DNA of 64,000 nt from Sporosarcina cyprini (lineage in GTDB: Bacteria > Bacillota > Bacilli > Bacillales_A > Planococcaceae), in NCBI RefSeq assembly GCF_022048975.1, contig NZ_JAKMHX010000017.1, positions 88,001-152,000 of the forward strand, given 5' to 3'. A program made the translations under genes and the position numbers. The notes under the pieces were generated by a model. It did no database searches, had not been told where the DNA came from, and saw nothing but the letters and a program-made list of their open reading frames with translations. This document shows positions 52,670 through 64,000 of this stretch, one piece after another; within the stretch, counting starts at the first letter, position 1; every line of letters begins with the position of its first letter.

Positions 52670-53436
52670 TTCCGTTTCCCTCCTACTTTTACAGGTGCCA
52701 CTTCTTTCTTCTTAAATGGTTTGTAAATGAAGATGTTCTGGATAATTGAAATGATGTTCCCGATAACCCAATACAAAGCGAGTGCTGCTGGTAAAAATGT
52801 TCCGAAGATCATGATCATGAAAGGCATGATATACATCATTACTTTCATTTGCGGATTGTCCATCGCAGGGCCAGTCCGTAAAACGATGAATTGCATGAGT
52901 CCTGCCGTGATGGCCAGCGTGATGCTCGGTGTGGCAAGTTCAAAGACAAGAAATTTTCCAAGCGCGATTTCTGGTGTTGCATTCATTCGGCTGATCGCAT
53001 GATATAAGCCTATGATAATCGGCATTTGAATAATGACAGGCAAACAGCCAGCTGCTGGATTAATCTTTTGCTCCGTCATGACCCGCTGCATTTCTTCCCG
53101 GTATTTCTGTTGAGTCACAGCGTCTTTTGACTTGTACTTTTCTTTCAAGCCTGCAAGAATCGGCTGCATCTCTTGCATCCGTTTCGAGCTTTGCGCCTGT
53201 TTGATCATAAGCGGCAACAGAATCAGGCGGATAATAATAGTAACTGCGATGATCCCGAGTCCATACGTACCCAGCAGATCTTTGAAAGTCACGATCAGTG
53301 ATACAATCGGCCAAACGATATATTGATTCCAGAAGCCTTCACTGGTCGAGTAGATCGGCTCCTTGAATTCCGAACAGCCGGCCAAAAATACTGACAACAC
53401 AGTCAGTATTAATAGTAATCCAAATTTCTTCTTCAA
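52666..53436 (-). CDS. yidC: Membrane protein insertase YidC (SpoIIIJ/OxaA)
   Basis: This 256-residue insertase places proteins in the membrane with or without SecYEG. It has a lipoprotein signal peptide ending LAGC near residue 23, then five helices, the conserved Arg of the hydrophilic groove in TIIIRLILLPLMIKQ, and GCLPVIIQMPIIIGLY. TTG 53436 has GGGGG six bases upstream. In sporulating bacilli the SpoIIIJ version is needed for forespore gene expression. It lies between rnpA and jag. Confidence 0.97.
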   Translation of the reverse strand: MKKKFGLLLILTVLSVFLAGCSEFKEPIYSTSEGFWNQYIVWPIVSLIVTFKDLLGTYGLGIIAVTIIIRLILLPLMIKQAQSSKRMQEMQPILAGLKEKYKSKDAVTQQKYREEMQRVMTEQKINPAAGCLPVIIQMPIIIGLYHAISRMNATPEIALGKFLVFELATPSITLAITAGLMQFIVLRTGPAMDNPQMKVMMYIMPFMIMIFGTFLPAALALYWVIGNIISIIQNIFIYKPFKKKEVAPVKVGGKRK

Positions 53437-53501
53437 ATCAGTTCCCCCATATCTGTCCAAAAATGCGTTGATATCAGTTTATCATGAACATTTATAACGT
53501 T

Positions 53502-53846
53502 CTACTTCTTCCTTAACACTTTTGCGATCCGCAAAACGTGCTGCAAGCTTTTTTTCGTTTCGTGAAAATCCAAGTTGGCCGCCTGATGTCTGGCGATAAT
53601 GACGTAATCCGCATCATTTCTTAGCTCATCCTTCAGCTCGAGAAACGCTTGTCGGATATAACGCTTAATTTGGTTACGCTTAACGGCATTTCCGATCTTT
53701 TTTCCGACGGAAAGCCCAATCCGGAATTCGGTCTGCTCCTCTTTCCGCAACACATACACGACAAATTGCCGATTTGCAAACGACTTGCCGCTTTTAAATA
53801 CTTTCTGGAATTCTTCATTCTTCTTGATCCGCTGCCGTTTTCTCAA
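53502..53846 (-). CDS. rnpA: Ribonuclease P protein component
   Basis: This protein of about 114 residues assists the RNase P RNA in trimming tRNA 5' ends. It starts [19 protein letters not shown] and has the RNR signature in [22 protein letters not shown] 53846 has AGGTG six bases upstream; GTG 53855 is an alternative that aligns with B. subtilis. It is downstream of rpmH, with a hairpin between. Confidence 0.96.
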   Translation of the reverse strand: MRKRQRIKKNEEFQKVFKSGKSFANRQFVVYVLRKEEQTEFRIGLSVGKKIGNAVKRNQIKRYIRQAFLELKDELRNDADYVIIARHQAANLDFHETKKSLQHVLRIAKVLRKK

Positions 53847-53931
53847 GTTGTTCACCTGCTTTTCGTCGATTCTTTCCCTCGACCTATCATTACCTAAGGA
53901 TAGTGAAATAAGTCGGCTTCTTCCCTAAACG

Positions 53932-53960
53932 AGAAAAAAAGACCACTGAGGACAGTGGTC

Positions 53961-53962
<2 letters not shown>
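53932..53962 (-). terminator. Terminator after rpmH
   Basis: On the minus strand GACCACTG-TCCT-CAGTGGTC is followed by seven T, immediately after the rpmH stop. It would reduce read-through to rnpA and so set a high ratio of L34 to RnpA. Confidence 0.82.
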
Positions 53963-54122
<160 letters not shown>

Positions 54123-54268
54123 CTACGTATGTGACAGTCTTGAACAGTATAAAGGGCTTGACAGATAAAGTCAACAACTTTTCTGCATCTTTTTATCCTA
54201 GTCTCAACTGCCGCTTTGATCTCTTTCTTTGATTCTCTCCTTAGAACGATTGCAAAACCGAAAATTAA

Positions 54269-54586
54269 TTATCCACAATCCTAAAATCATTTCTTCGGGA
54301 CAACTTGTGAGCAAATTAAAAAGTGATTTTTTTTATGCACAACACTTATCGACAAATTTTTCACATATGAAAAGCTGTGGATAAAACAAATGTCCACAGC
54401 TGCCCGCATTGTGAATAACTTATCTAACACCTTGTCATCCTTACGATTCCTTGGTACAATGAAAAAGATTTTGTTGTGAACATTATAAACAAGCCGACTC
54501 TTTATCCACAATTGTTAATATGTTGTGGATAATTTTTTCAACACTTTTGGATTTTTGTTATCCACAACGCTGAAAACTGTGTATAA
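54269..54586. other. oriC upstream part: DnaA-box region before dnaA
   Basis: In the 534-bp gap between rpmH and dnaA, exact TTATCCACA boxes in either orientation lie at 54269, 54376, 54502, 54524 and 54558. TTATNCACA variants lie at 54333, 54410 and 54578, and a one-mismatch box at 54346. TATAAT at 54582-54587 overlaps the last box, consistent with DnaA autoregulation. 54110-54260 carries the rpmH promoter region, not resolved here. Confidence 0.92.
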
Positions 54587-54629
54587 TACATATTTCCGAG
54601 TAAATTTCGATAGAAAAGGAGGCGCAAGA

Positions 54630-55979
54630 TTGGATCAGTTAGAAAATCTATGGAATGAAGTTTTGTCGAAAGTGGAAGAAAAGATTTCCCGGCCAAGTTT
54701 TGAAACGTGGCTGAAATCTACAAAACTCATCTCCTATGGCGAGGAAAACGCGACGATAGCCGTTCCCAATTCATTCGCGAAGGATTGGCTTGAAACTCAT
54801 TATGTCCATTTGATTACTGGCATCCTGTCCGAACTGACGGGTGAAGATCGGCTTATACAGTTTGTTGTTCCAGAAGAGATGGAACAGCATGATTTTCCTG
54901 TGCCAAAACCGGTCGGAAAACAGGTCGAAAAAGTACAAACACCGTCGGCATCTGTCATGCTGAATCCCAAATATACATTTGATACGTTCGTCATCGGTTC
55001 AGGAAACCGCTTTGCGCATGCTGCATCACTCGCAGTGGCGGAAGCACCTGCCAAGTCATACAATCCGTTGTTCATCTATGGCGGCGTCGGTCTCGGAAAA
55101 ACGCATTTAATGCACGCGATCGGCCATTATATTCTGGAGCAGAATCCTGAAGCGAAAGTCGTCTATTTATCATCCGAAAAATTCACGAATGAGTTCATCA
55201 ATTCCATTATGAATAATAAAGCCGGCGAATTCCGGAATCAGTATCGGAATGTGGACGTGCTTTTGATAGATGATATTCAATTCATTGCTGGAAAAGAACA
55301 GACCCAAGAGGAATTTTTCCATACATTCAATACGCTGCATGAAGAATCCAAACAAATTATCATCTCGAGCGACCGGCCTCCAAAGGAGATTCCTACGCTG
55401 GAAGACCGTCTTCGATCCCGGTTTGAGTGGGGCCTGATTACCGATATCGCTCCTCCTGATTTGGAGACACGGATTGCGATATTGCAAAAGAAGGCGAAGG
55501 CGGACGGCCTGATCGACATTTCGAATGAAGTGATGCTCTATATTGCCAATCAGATCGATACGAATATTAGGGAACTTGAAGGGGCACTCATCCGAGTCGT
55601 CGCTTATTCTTCCTTAGTCAATATGGATATCACCCCTGATCTGGCTGCGGAAGCATTAAAAGATATCATTCCAAACTCCAGGCCGCGTACCATTACGATC
55701 CTAGATATCCAAAAGGCAGTCGGAGAGCACTTTAATATCCGGCTGGAGGACTTTTCAGCGAAAAAACGGACGCGTGCCATCGCATTTCCACGTCAAGTGG
55801 CTATGTATCTGGCCCGTGAACTGACCGATTCGTCCTTGCCAAAAATCGGGTCTGAATTTGGCGGACGGGATCACTCGACTGTCATCCATGCCCATGAGAA
55901 GATTTCACAACAGTTAAAAGAGGATCAGGCACTTCAACATGACATCCAAGATTTACGCAGCGCACTTGGACGCGGTTGA
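54630..55979 (+). CDS. dnaA: Chromosomal replication initiator DnaA
   Basis: This 449-residue AAA+ protein opens the origin. Domain I (1-80) starts [19 protein letters not shown]; domain II is a short linker (about 85-110); domain III has Walker A GGVGLGKT (151-158), Walker [10 protein letters not shown] and sensor motifs; domain IV has the box-recognising [14 protein letters not shown] 54630 is supported by AGGAGG eight bases upstream; the frame is open further upstream but only across DnaA boxes. Confidence 0.98.
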   Translation: MDQLENLWNEVLSKVEEKISRPSFETWLKSTKLISYGEENATIAVPNSFAKDWLETHYVHLITGILSELTGEDRLIQFVVPEEMEQHDFPVPKPVGKQVEKVQTPSASVMLNPKYTFDTFVIGSGNRFAHAASLAVAEAPAKSYNPLFIYGGVGLGKTHLMHAIGHYILEQNPEAKVVYLSSEKFTNEFINSIMNNKAGEFRNQYRNVDVLLIDDIQFIAGKEQTQEEFFHTFNTLHEESKQIIISSDRPPKEIPTLEDRLRSRFEWGLITDIAPPDLETRIAILQKKAKADGLIDISNEVMLYIANQIDTNIRELEGALIRVVAYSSLVNMDITPDLAAEALKDIIPNSRPRTITILDIQKAVGEHFNIRLEDFSAKKRTRAIAFPRQVAMYLARELTDSSLPKIGSEFGGRDHSTVIHAHEKISQQLKEDQALQHDIQDLRSALGRG

Positions 55980-55981
55980 GC

Positions 55982-56140
55982 TGTGGATAAAATAGAATAA
56001 CTGTTTCACACATGCGCACACTTTATGCACATGTGAATATCTTTTAAAATTAAGAGGTTAAGAAGCTTATACACATATCCACAGGCCCTATTACTACTAT
56101 TACTGTTTTATTAATAATTAATTCATATATAAGCGAGGGA
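55982..56140. other. oriC unwinding region between dnaA and dnaN
   Basis: DnaA boxes lie at 55982 (TGTGGATAA), 56023 (TTATGCACA), 56067 (TTATACACA) and 56075 (ATATCCACA, one mismatch). After a short GGCC spacer come six DnaA-trio units, CTA TTA CTA CTA TTA CTG (56088-56105), then the AT-rich unwinding element to about 56135. This is the same layout as the B. subtilis incC region. Confidence 0.93.
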
Positions 56141-56145
56141 TCGAG

Positions 56146-57282
56146 ATGAAATTTGAGATTATGAGGGATCGCCTGCTAGATGGTCTGACAGATGTCATGA
56201 AGGCTATCAGTCAAAAAGTCGCGGTTCCCATTTTGACGGGGATAAAAATCGAAGTAGACGAAAAAGGACTCCGGATGACAGGAAGCGATTCAGATATTAC
56301 AATCTGTACCTTCATTCCTGTTGAAGAAAATGGGGAGCAGCTCATCCGTGTAATTGAACCAGGAAGTATTGTGCTTCAAGCAAAATTCTTCAGTGAAATT
56401 GTTCGGAAATTGCCAACCAATGATGTAACGATCGAAGTTTCAAACGGAACGCAAACTCATATCCACTCAGGCAAATCAGAATTCCACCTGATCGGTTCTA
56501 ATGCAGATGATTACCCAATCTTGCCGAATGTAAAAGACGATCACCGTTTTTCATTGCCAGCGGATCTGATGAAATCGATTATCCGTGAAACTGTGTTTGC
56601 GGTGTCCCAACAAGAAACACGGCCTATTTTGACAGGGGTTCACTGGGATGCGACTGAGGACAGCCTTACATGTGTCGCAACGGATAGTCACCGGCTCGCA
56701 CGCCGTACTGTACAGCCGGAACAAATGCCTGAAAGCCCGTTCAGTGTTGTCATTCCAGGCAAAAGCCTTCAGGAATTAAATAAAATTCTCCCAGATCACT
56801 CGGATCCTGTGGAGATTGTCATTGCAGATCAACAAGTCCTGTTCAAAACAAAGAATGTCTTGTTTTATTCCAGATTACTTGAAGGAAATTATCCGGATAC
56901 TTCCCGCTTGATTCCTTCTGAATACAAAACATCTGTGACTGTGAACGGCAAAATGCTGCTTCAGGCTATTGACCGTGCATCGCTTCTCGCAAGGGAAGAA
57001 CGGAATAATATCGTTCGTTTTTCTGCAGATGAAGGTAAAGTACTGGAAATCTCTTCGAATTCTCCTGAAGTCGGGAAGGTTGAAGAGACGGTCGAAGCAA
57101 TTGACGTAAAAGGGGAAGATTTAAAAATCTCCTTTAGCGCAAAATATATGATGGACGCTTTAAAAGCGATTGATGGACAGGACATTGCCATCCACTTTAC
57201 TGGTGCCATGCGCCCGTTCATCTTGAAATCCGCCGATAATGATGCCATTCTCCAGCTCATATTACCGGTGCGAACATTTTGA
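56146..57282 (+). CDS. dnaN: DNA polymerase III beta subunit (sliding clamp)
   Basis: This 378-residue protein forms the dimeric clamp holding the polymerase on DNA. It has the three repeated clamp domains: start MKFEIMRDRLLDGL, hydrophobic pocket region near TDSHRLARR and the C-terminal LILPVRTF. GAGGGA precedes ATG 56146. It lies 166 bp after dnaA with the unwinding region between, and is followed by a terminator. Confidence 0.98.
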   Translation: MKFEIMRDRLLDGLTDVMKAISQKVAVPILTGIKIEVDEKGLRMTGSDSDITICTFIPVEENGEQLIRVIEPGSIVLQAKFFSEIVRKLPTNDVTIEVSNGTQTHIHSGKSEFHLIGSNADDYPILPNVKDDHRFSLPADLMKSIIRETVFAVSQQETRPILTGVHWDATEDSLTCVATDSHRLARRTVQPEQMPESPFSVVIPGKSLQELNKILPDHSDPVEIVIADQQVLFKTKNVLFYSRLLEGNYPDTSRLIPSEYKTSVTVNGKMLLQAIDRASLLAREERNNIVRFSADEGKVLEISSNSPEVGKVEETVEAIDVKGEDLKISFSAKYMMDALKAIDGQDIAIHFTGAMRPFILKSADNDAILQLILPVRTF

Positions 57283-57287
57283 TTTTG

Positions 57288-57319
57288 AAGGATAGTCAAT
57301 GAGTTGACTATCCTTTTTA
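57288..57319 (+). terminator. Terminator of dnaA-dnaN
   Basis: GGATAGTCAA (57290-57299) and TTGACTATCC (57304-57313) pair around TGAG, followed by five T. Confidence 0.88.
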
Positions 57320-57379
57320 CTTACGGTCGAAAGTTAGGTAAAATAGAAGGACAGATTACAATGCGAAGGATGGAAGCGA

Positions 57380-57608
57380 ATGGATAAGTTGATGATTGAT
57401 ACTGAATTTGTCACGCTGGGCCAAGTGTTGAAAATGACGAATGCCATCAGTTCAGGCGGCATGGCCAAATGGTTTTTGGAAGAAAATCCTGTTTTCTTGA
57501 ATGGCGAAGAAGAACGCCGGCGCGGAAAAAAATTATATGATGGCGATCTTGTTAACATTCCTGGTATAGGCCGGTTTAAAATAGTTTCGGATACAAGTGG
57601 TCAAACGG

Positions 57609-57619
<11 letters not shown>
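57380..57619 (+). CDS. yaaA: S4 domain protein YaaA
   Basis: This 79-residue RNA-binding protein is an almost bare S4 domain: [47 protein letters not shown]. The B. subtilis counterpart (RlbA) is linked with 50S ribosome assembly. GAAGGA precedes ATG 57380. It overlaps recF by 11 bases, the standard arrangement. Confidence 0.95.
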
Positions 57620-60730
<3,111 letters not shown>

Positions 60731-60796
60731 TAGGCTTGTGATCAGGAAAATCTAGATGGATAAAGAGATTGCCTGAGTTGAAAGGAGTTTGACAAC

Positions 60797-63316
60797 ATGG
60801 CTGATATGCCGAACCGCGGTGTCCAAGGAATCAATATTAGTACGGAGATGAAGACATCCTTCCTCGATTACGCGATGAGTGTCATCGTGTCCCGTGCACT
60901 TCCGGACGTCCGAGACGGTTTGAAACCGGTGCACCGACGTATTCTTTACGCGATGCAGGACCTAGGAAACACAGCTGATAAACCACACAAAAAATCTGCT
61001 CGTATCGTTGGTGACGTAATCGGTAAGTATCACCCGCACGGCGACAGTGCCGTATACGACACGATGGTCCGGATGGCGCAGGACTTCAACTACCGCTATA
61101 TGCTAGTGGACGGACACGGGAACTTCGGGTCCGTAGACGGCGACTCGGCAGCTGCGATGCGTTATACCGAGTCCAGAATGTCGCGGATTGCGATGGAACT
61201 GCTGCGTGATATTAACAAAGACACCATTGATTATCAAGACAACTACGATGGGCAAGAGAAGGAGCCGATTGTCCTCCCGAGCCGTTTCCCGAATCTTTTA
61301 GTGAACGGTACGTCAGGTATCGCAGTCGGTATGGCTACCAATATCCCTCCACATCATTTGGGTGAAACGATTGATGGAGTATTGGCGCTCGCAGACAACC
61401 CGGCTATTACGACCGATGAATTGATGGAGATCATTCCAGGTCCCGATTTCCCTACGGGCGGGATCATCATGGGAAGAAGCGGAATCCGCAGAGCTTATGA
61501 AACCGGAAGAGGTTCCATCATCATCCGCGGAAAAGTCGAAATCGAACAGCAAGCGAACGGTAAAGAAACGATCATTGTGACGGAACTTCCGTACCAAGTA
61601 AACAAAGCAAAATTGATTGAAAAAATCGCTGAGCTGGTGCGCGATAAAAAAATCGAAGGCATTACTCATTTAGCCGATGAATCAGATCGCACAGGCATGC
61701 GGATTGTTATCGAAGTCCGCCGGGATGCAAATTCCAACGTTCTTCTCAATAATTTATATAAACATACTGCCTTGCAATCGAGCTTCGGCATCAATATGCT
61801 CGCCTTGGTCGATGGGCAGCCGAAAATTCTGGCGCTTAAAGAAATTCTCTATCACTATTTAGAGCACCAGAAAGTCGTCATCCGCCGCAGAACGCAATTT
61901 GATTTGAACAAAGCGGAAGACCGGGCTCATATTTTGGAAGGTTTGCGTATTGCACTCGATCATATCGATGAGATCATTGCTTTAATCCGGGCATCCAAAA
62001 CGACGGATGAAGCGAAACACGGACTGATGGAGCGTTTCGATCTATCAGACCGCCAAGCTCAGGCGATCCTCGATATGCGTCTCCAGCGTTTGACTGGTTT
62101 AGAACGTGACAAAATCGAGTCTGAGTATCAGGAGCTTCTAGTCTTGATTGCTGAATTGCGGGCCATTTTGGCAGACGAACAGAAAGTCGTCGACATCATT
62201 AAGGAGGAACTGTTAGAAGTAAAACGCCGTTTTGCGGATGAACGCAGAACGGATATTACGATGGGCGGTTCTGAAATGCTGGAAGACGAAGATCTCATTC
62301 CTGTTGAAAATTCTGTTTTGACACTAACCCATAATGGGTACATTAAGAGATTGCCGGCTAATACGTATCGAAGCCAACGCCGAGGTGGCCGAGGCATCCA
62401 AGGGATGGGAACAAATGACGATGACTTCGTGGAACATCTCCTGAACACGTCAACCCACGATACGATTCTCTTCTTCACTAGCAGAGGCAGGGTCTTCAAG
62501 AAAAAAGGATATGAGGTCCCTGAATATAGCAGAACAGCGAAGGGTCTGCCGATCATCAATCTATTGGATTTTGACAAAAATGAAAAAGTTACAGCGATGA
62601 TCCCAATTGAAAAGTTCGAGGATGACAAATATCTCTTCTTCGCTACTTGTGGAGGAGTTGTAAAACGAACACCGATCTCTGACTTTGCCAATATCCGGTC
62701 CAACGGTCTGATCGCCCTCACACTTCGTGGTGATGACGAACTGATTGGCGTTAGGATGACGAGCGGCAATGAACAGATCGCAATCGGGACGAAAAACGGC
62801 ATGCTGATCAAATTCCATGAAGAAGACATCCGTGTGATGGGCCGGGTTGCAAGCGGAGTGCGAGGTATCCGCCTGCGGGAAGGCGACATCGCTGTTGGAA
62901 TGGATACGGTCAGAGAAGGCGATGAAATCCTTGTCGTTACGGAAAAAGGGTTCGGAAAACGTACACCTGAATCAGAATATCGGATTCAAACCCGTGGCGG
63001 TTACGGCTTAAAGACGTTGAACGTAACAGAGCGGAACGGCCAGCTTGTCGCCATGAAGACTGTTAATGGCACGGAAGATTTGATGCTTATTACGATTCAC
63101 GGCATTCTTATCCGGATGGACATTGAGGATATTTCCTCGATTGGCCGGAGCACACAAGGCGTTCGCCTCATCCGTCTTGGCGAGGATGAGCTCGTTGCCA
63201 CTGTTGCCAAGGTGGAGAAAGAAGAACCTGAAGAGGAAGCAGAGGAATCCGGGGATGACATAACGGAGTTAGAACCGGCTGAAGAGCTTTCGACTGAAAC
63301 GCAGGATGAAGAATAA
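60797..63316 (+). CDS. gyrA: DNA gyrase subunit A
   Basis: This 839-residue breakage-reunion subunit has catalytic Y123 (MRYTES), the quinolone region with S84 and acidic D88 ([10 protein letters not shown]), the GyrA-box [10 protein letters not shown] near residue 535 and six beta-pinwheel repeats, plus an acidic tail ([10 protein letters not shown]). The residues usually mutated in quinolone resistance are in susceptible form. AAAGGAG precedes ATG 60797, 66 bp after gyrB. Confidence 0.98.
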   Translation: MADMPNRGVQGINISTEMKTSFLDYAMSVIVSRALPDVRDGLKPVHRRILYAMQDLGNTADKPHKKSARIVGDVIGKYHPHGDSAVYDTMVRMAQDFNYRYMLVDGHGNFGSVDGDSAAAMRYTESRMSRIAMELLRDINKDTIDYQDNYDGQEKEPIVLPSRFPNLLVNGTSGIAVGMATNIPPHHLGETIDGVLALADNPAITTDELMEIIPGPDFPTGGIIMGRSGIRRAYETGRGSIIIRGKVEIEQQANGKETIIVTELPYQVNKAKLIEKIAELVRDKKIEGITHLADESDRTGMRIVIEVRRDANSNVLLNNLYKHTALQSSFGINMLALVDGQPKILALKEILYHYLEHQKVVIRRRTQFDLNKAEDRAHILEGLRIALDHIDEIIALIRASKTTDEAKHGLMERFDLSDRQAQAILDMRLQRLTGLERDKIESEYQELLVLIAELRAILADEQKVVDIIKEELLEVKRRFADERRTDITMGGSEMLEDEDLIPVENSVLTLTHNGYIKRLPANTYRSQRRGGRGIQGMGTNDDDFVEHLLNTSTHDTILFFTSRGRVFKKKGYEVPEYSRTAKGLPIINLLDFDKNEKVTAMIPIEKFEDDKYLFFATCGGVVKRTPISDFANIRSNGLIALTLRGDDELIGVRMTSGNEQIAIGTKNGMLIKFHEEDIRVMGRVASGVRGIRLREGDIAVGMDTVREGDEILVVTEKGFGKRTPESEYRIQTRGGYGLKTLNVTERNGQLVAMKTVNGTEDLMLITIHGILIRMDIEDISSIGRSTQGVRLIRLGEDELVATVAKVEKEEPEEEAEESGDDITELEPAEELSTETQDEE

Positions 63317-63327
63317 ATGAAATATTG

Positions 63328-63368
63328 AAGTTGCTGATTCTGCTATTTGCAGGATCAGCAACTTTTTT
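63328..63368 (+). terminator. Terminator of gyrBA
   Basis: AAGTTGCTGATTCTGC (63328-63343) pairs with GCAGGATCAGCAACTT (63349-63364) around a 5-base loop with one mismatched step, followed by T residues. Confidence 0.88.
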
Positions 63369-63435
63369 CATAGTTTATTCCAAAAATATGGAGTATAATA
63401 GTCACAAAGAACTCGAAAGCGGTGAACCAACAGTA

Positions 63436-64000
63436 ATGGAACTCTATAAGAACACGAGCGACTTACGCCCCGGTATCCTATTGAAGGAAGACGTTTTCGT
63501 CAAAACAAAATACCCGATCATGCGCAAAGACACGGAACTGACTCCGGAACATCTCTATGCGTTACGAGCATTTGGAGTGACACGGGTGAAGGTCGAAGAG
63601 CGGGTGGCTCCAGACAAATTGACTGACGAGGACAAAGATTCCCAAGCCATGTCTACCGCTGACATGCTGAAAAATATGCCCATTAGCCGAGAGACTCTTC
63701 GAAAACAATACTATGAAACAGTACGAAATTTTAAAAAGGAGTTCATGGGCTGGCGTTCCGGTGCAAAGGTGGATATCACCAAAGTGCGTCAAACCGTATT
63801 GCCCCTTTTGGAATCCTTCGCTACCCGCAAGAATATGTTGATTTCTCTAAATGAATTATCCGAGTCGAAAGATTATTTATATCACCATTCGGTAGGAGTG
63901 GGCATCTTGGCAGCCGCAATTAGCAAGCAGCTCGGTTATCCATCTGGAGATGCGTTGCAGGTAGGCCTGGCAGGCGTGCTTGCCGATGTCGGCATGGCAA
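63436..64000 (+). CDS. HD-GYP domain protein (3' end outside window)
   Basis: The first 188 residues of a larger protein are visible. The N-terminal region (MELYKNTSDLRPGILLKEDVFVKTKYPI) is the type seen before HD-GYP domains, which hydrolyse c-di-GMP. The domain begins at DYLYHHSVGVGILAAAISKQLGY and reaches LAGVLADVGMA, where the canonical HDxGK reads ADVGMA, so one metal-binding His is replaced by Ala. A TATAAT box at 63394 precedes it. The start, ATG 63436, has only a weak GGTGA site. Position after gyrA is conserved in several bacilli. Confidence 0.85.
   Translation, partial: MELYKNTSDLRPGILLKEDVFVKTKYPIMRKDTELTPEHLYALRAFGVTRVKVEERVAPDKLTDEDKDSQAMSTADMLKNMPISRETLRKQYYETVRNFKKEFMGWRSGAKVDITKVRQTVLPLLESFATRKNMLISLNELSESKDYLYHHSVGVGILAAAISKQLGYPSGDALQVGLAGVLADVGMA

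Overview
The window is the replication-origin region of a low-GC, endospore-forming Bacillales bacterium, plus about 23 kb of accessory sequence on one side. The gene order (gyrA, gyrB, recF, yaaA, dnaN, dnaA, then divergently rpmH, rnpA, yidC, jag, mnmE, mnmG, rsmG, noc, parA, parB, yyaC, ychF, rpsF, ssb, rpsR, gdpP, rplI, dnaB, walRKHIJ, htrA, rlmH) is that of the Bacillus subtilis origin. Noc, YyaC and a parA/parB pair point to a spore former. An M23 peptidase in place of purA next to walR, no remB between recF and gyrB, and the frequent TTG/GTG starts suggest a Planococcaceae (Sporosarcina-like) genome; this assignment is an inference.

Layout. Positions 1-2000 (minus strand) hold a marR-SDR-SDR operon. 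A non-coding array of twenty 20-bp repeats occupies 2151-2540. From 2.5 to 6.5 kb are a DUF4317 gene, a MerR-type regulator with a small membrane protein behind a textbook 19-bp-spacer MerR promoter, a VOC protein and a ferritin-like protein. From 6.8 to 11.5 kb is a GntR-controlled module: M20 amidohydrolase, YfcC-type transporter, second M20 amidohydrolase. From 11.9 to 20.3 kb are an AI-2E family protein, an ECF sigma/anti-sigma pair, a lipoprotein cyclophilin, a ZIP transporter, a DUF6143 protein, a GNAT enzyme and a divergent YeiL-like regulator/MFS pair. From 20.5 to 23.1 kb are a staygreen-family protein and an isolated, very AT-rich 586-residue gene of unknown function, the strongest candidate here for a horizontally acquired and possibly undescribed activity.

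From 23.1 kb to the end the window is core genome. Minus-strand genes from rlmH to rpmH run away from the origin on one replichore; dnaA to gyrA and an incomplete HD-GYP gene run away on the other. oriC is bipartite: many DnaA boxes upstream of dnaA, and boxes followed by DnaA-trios and an AT-rich unwinding region between dnaA and dnaN. Two further DnaA-box clusters flank rlmH and mnmE. Segregation signals include a perfect parS by noc and a one-mismatch parS inside parB. There are also one-mismatch look-alikes of parS (14.84 kb) and of the Noc-binding sequence (30.98 kb).

The core genes cover replication initiation (dnaA, dnaN, dnaB, recF, gyrase, ssb), segregation and nucleoid occlusion (parA, parB, noc), cell-wall homeostasis (WalRK with WalH, WalI, WalJ, HtrA and an M23 peptidase), c-di-AMP turnover (gdpP), tRNA and rRNA modification (mnmE, mnmG, rsmG, rlmH) and membrane insertion (yidC, jag). 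No tRNA, rRNA, CRISPR array or insertion sequence was found. Start codons were chosen mainly from Shine-Dalgarno spacing. Comparisons with B. subtilis are from general knowledge, not from a search.
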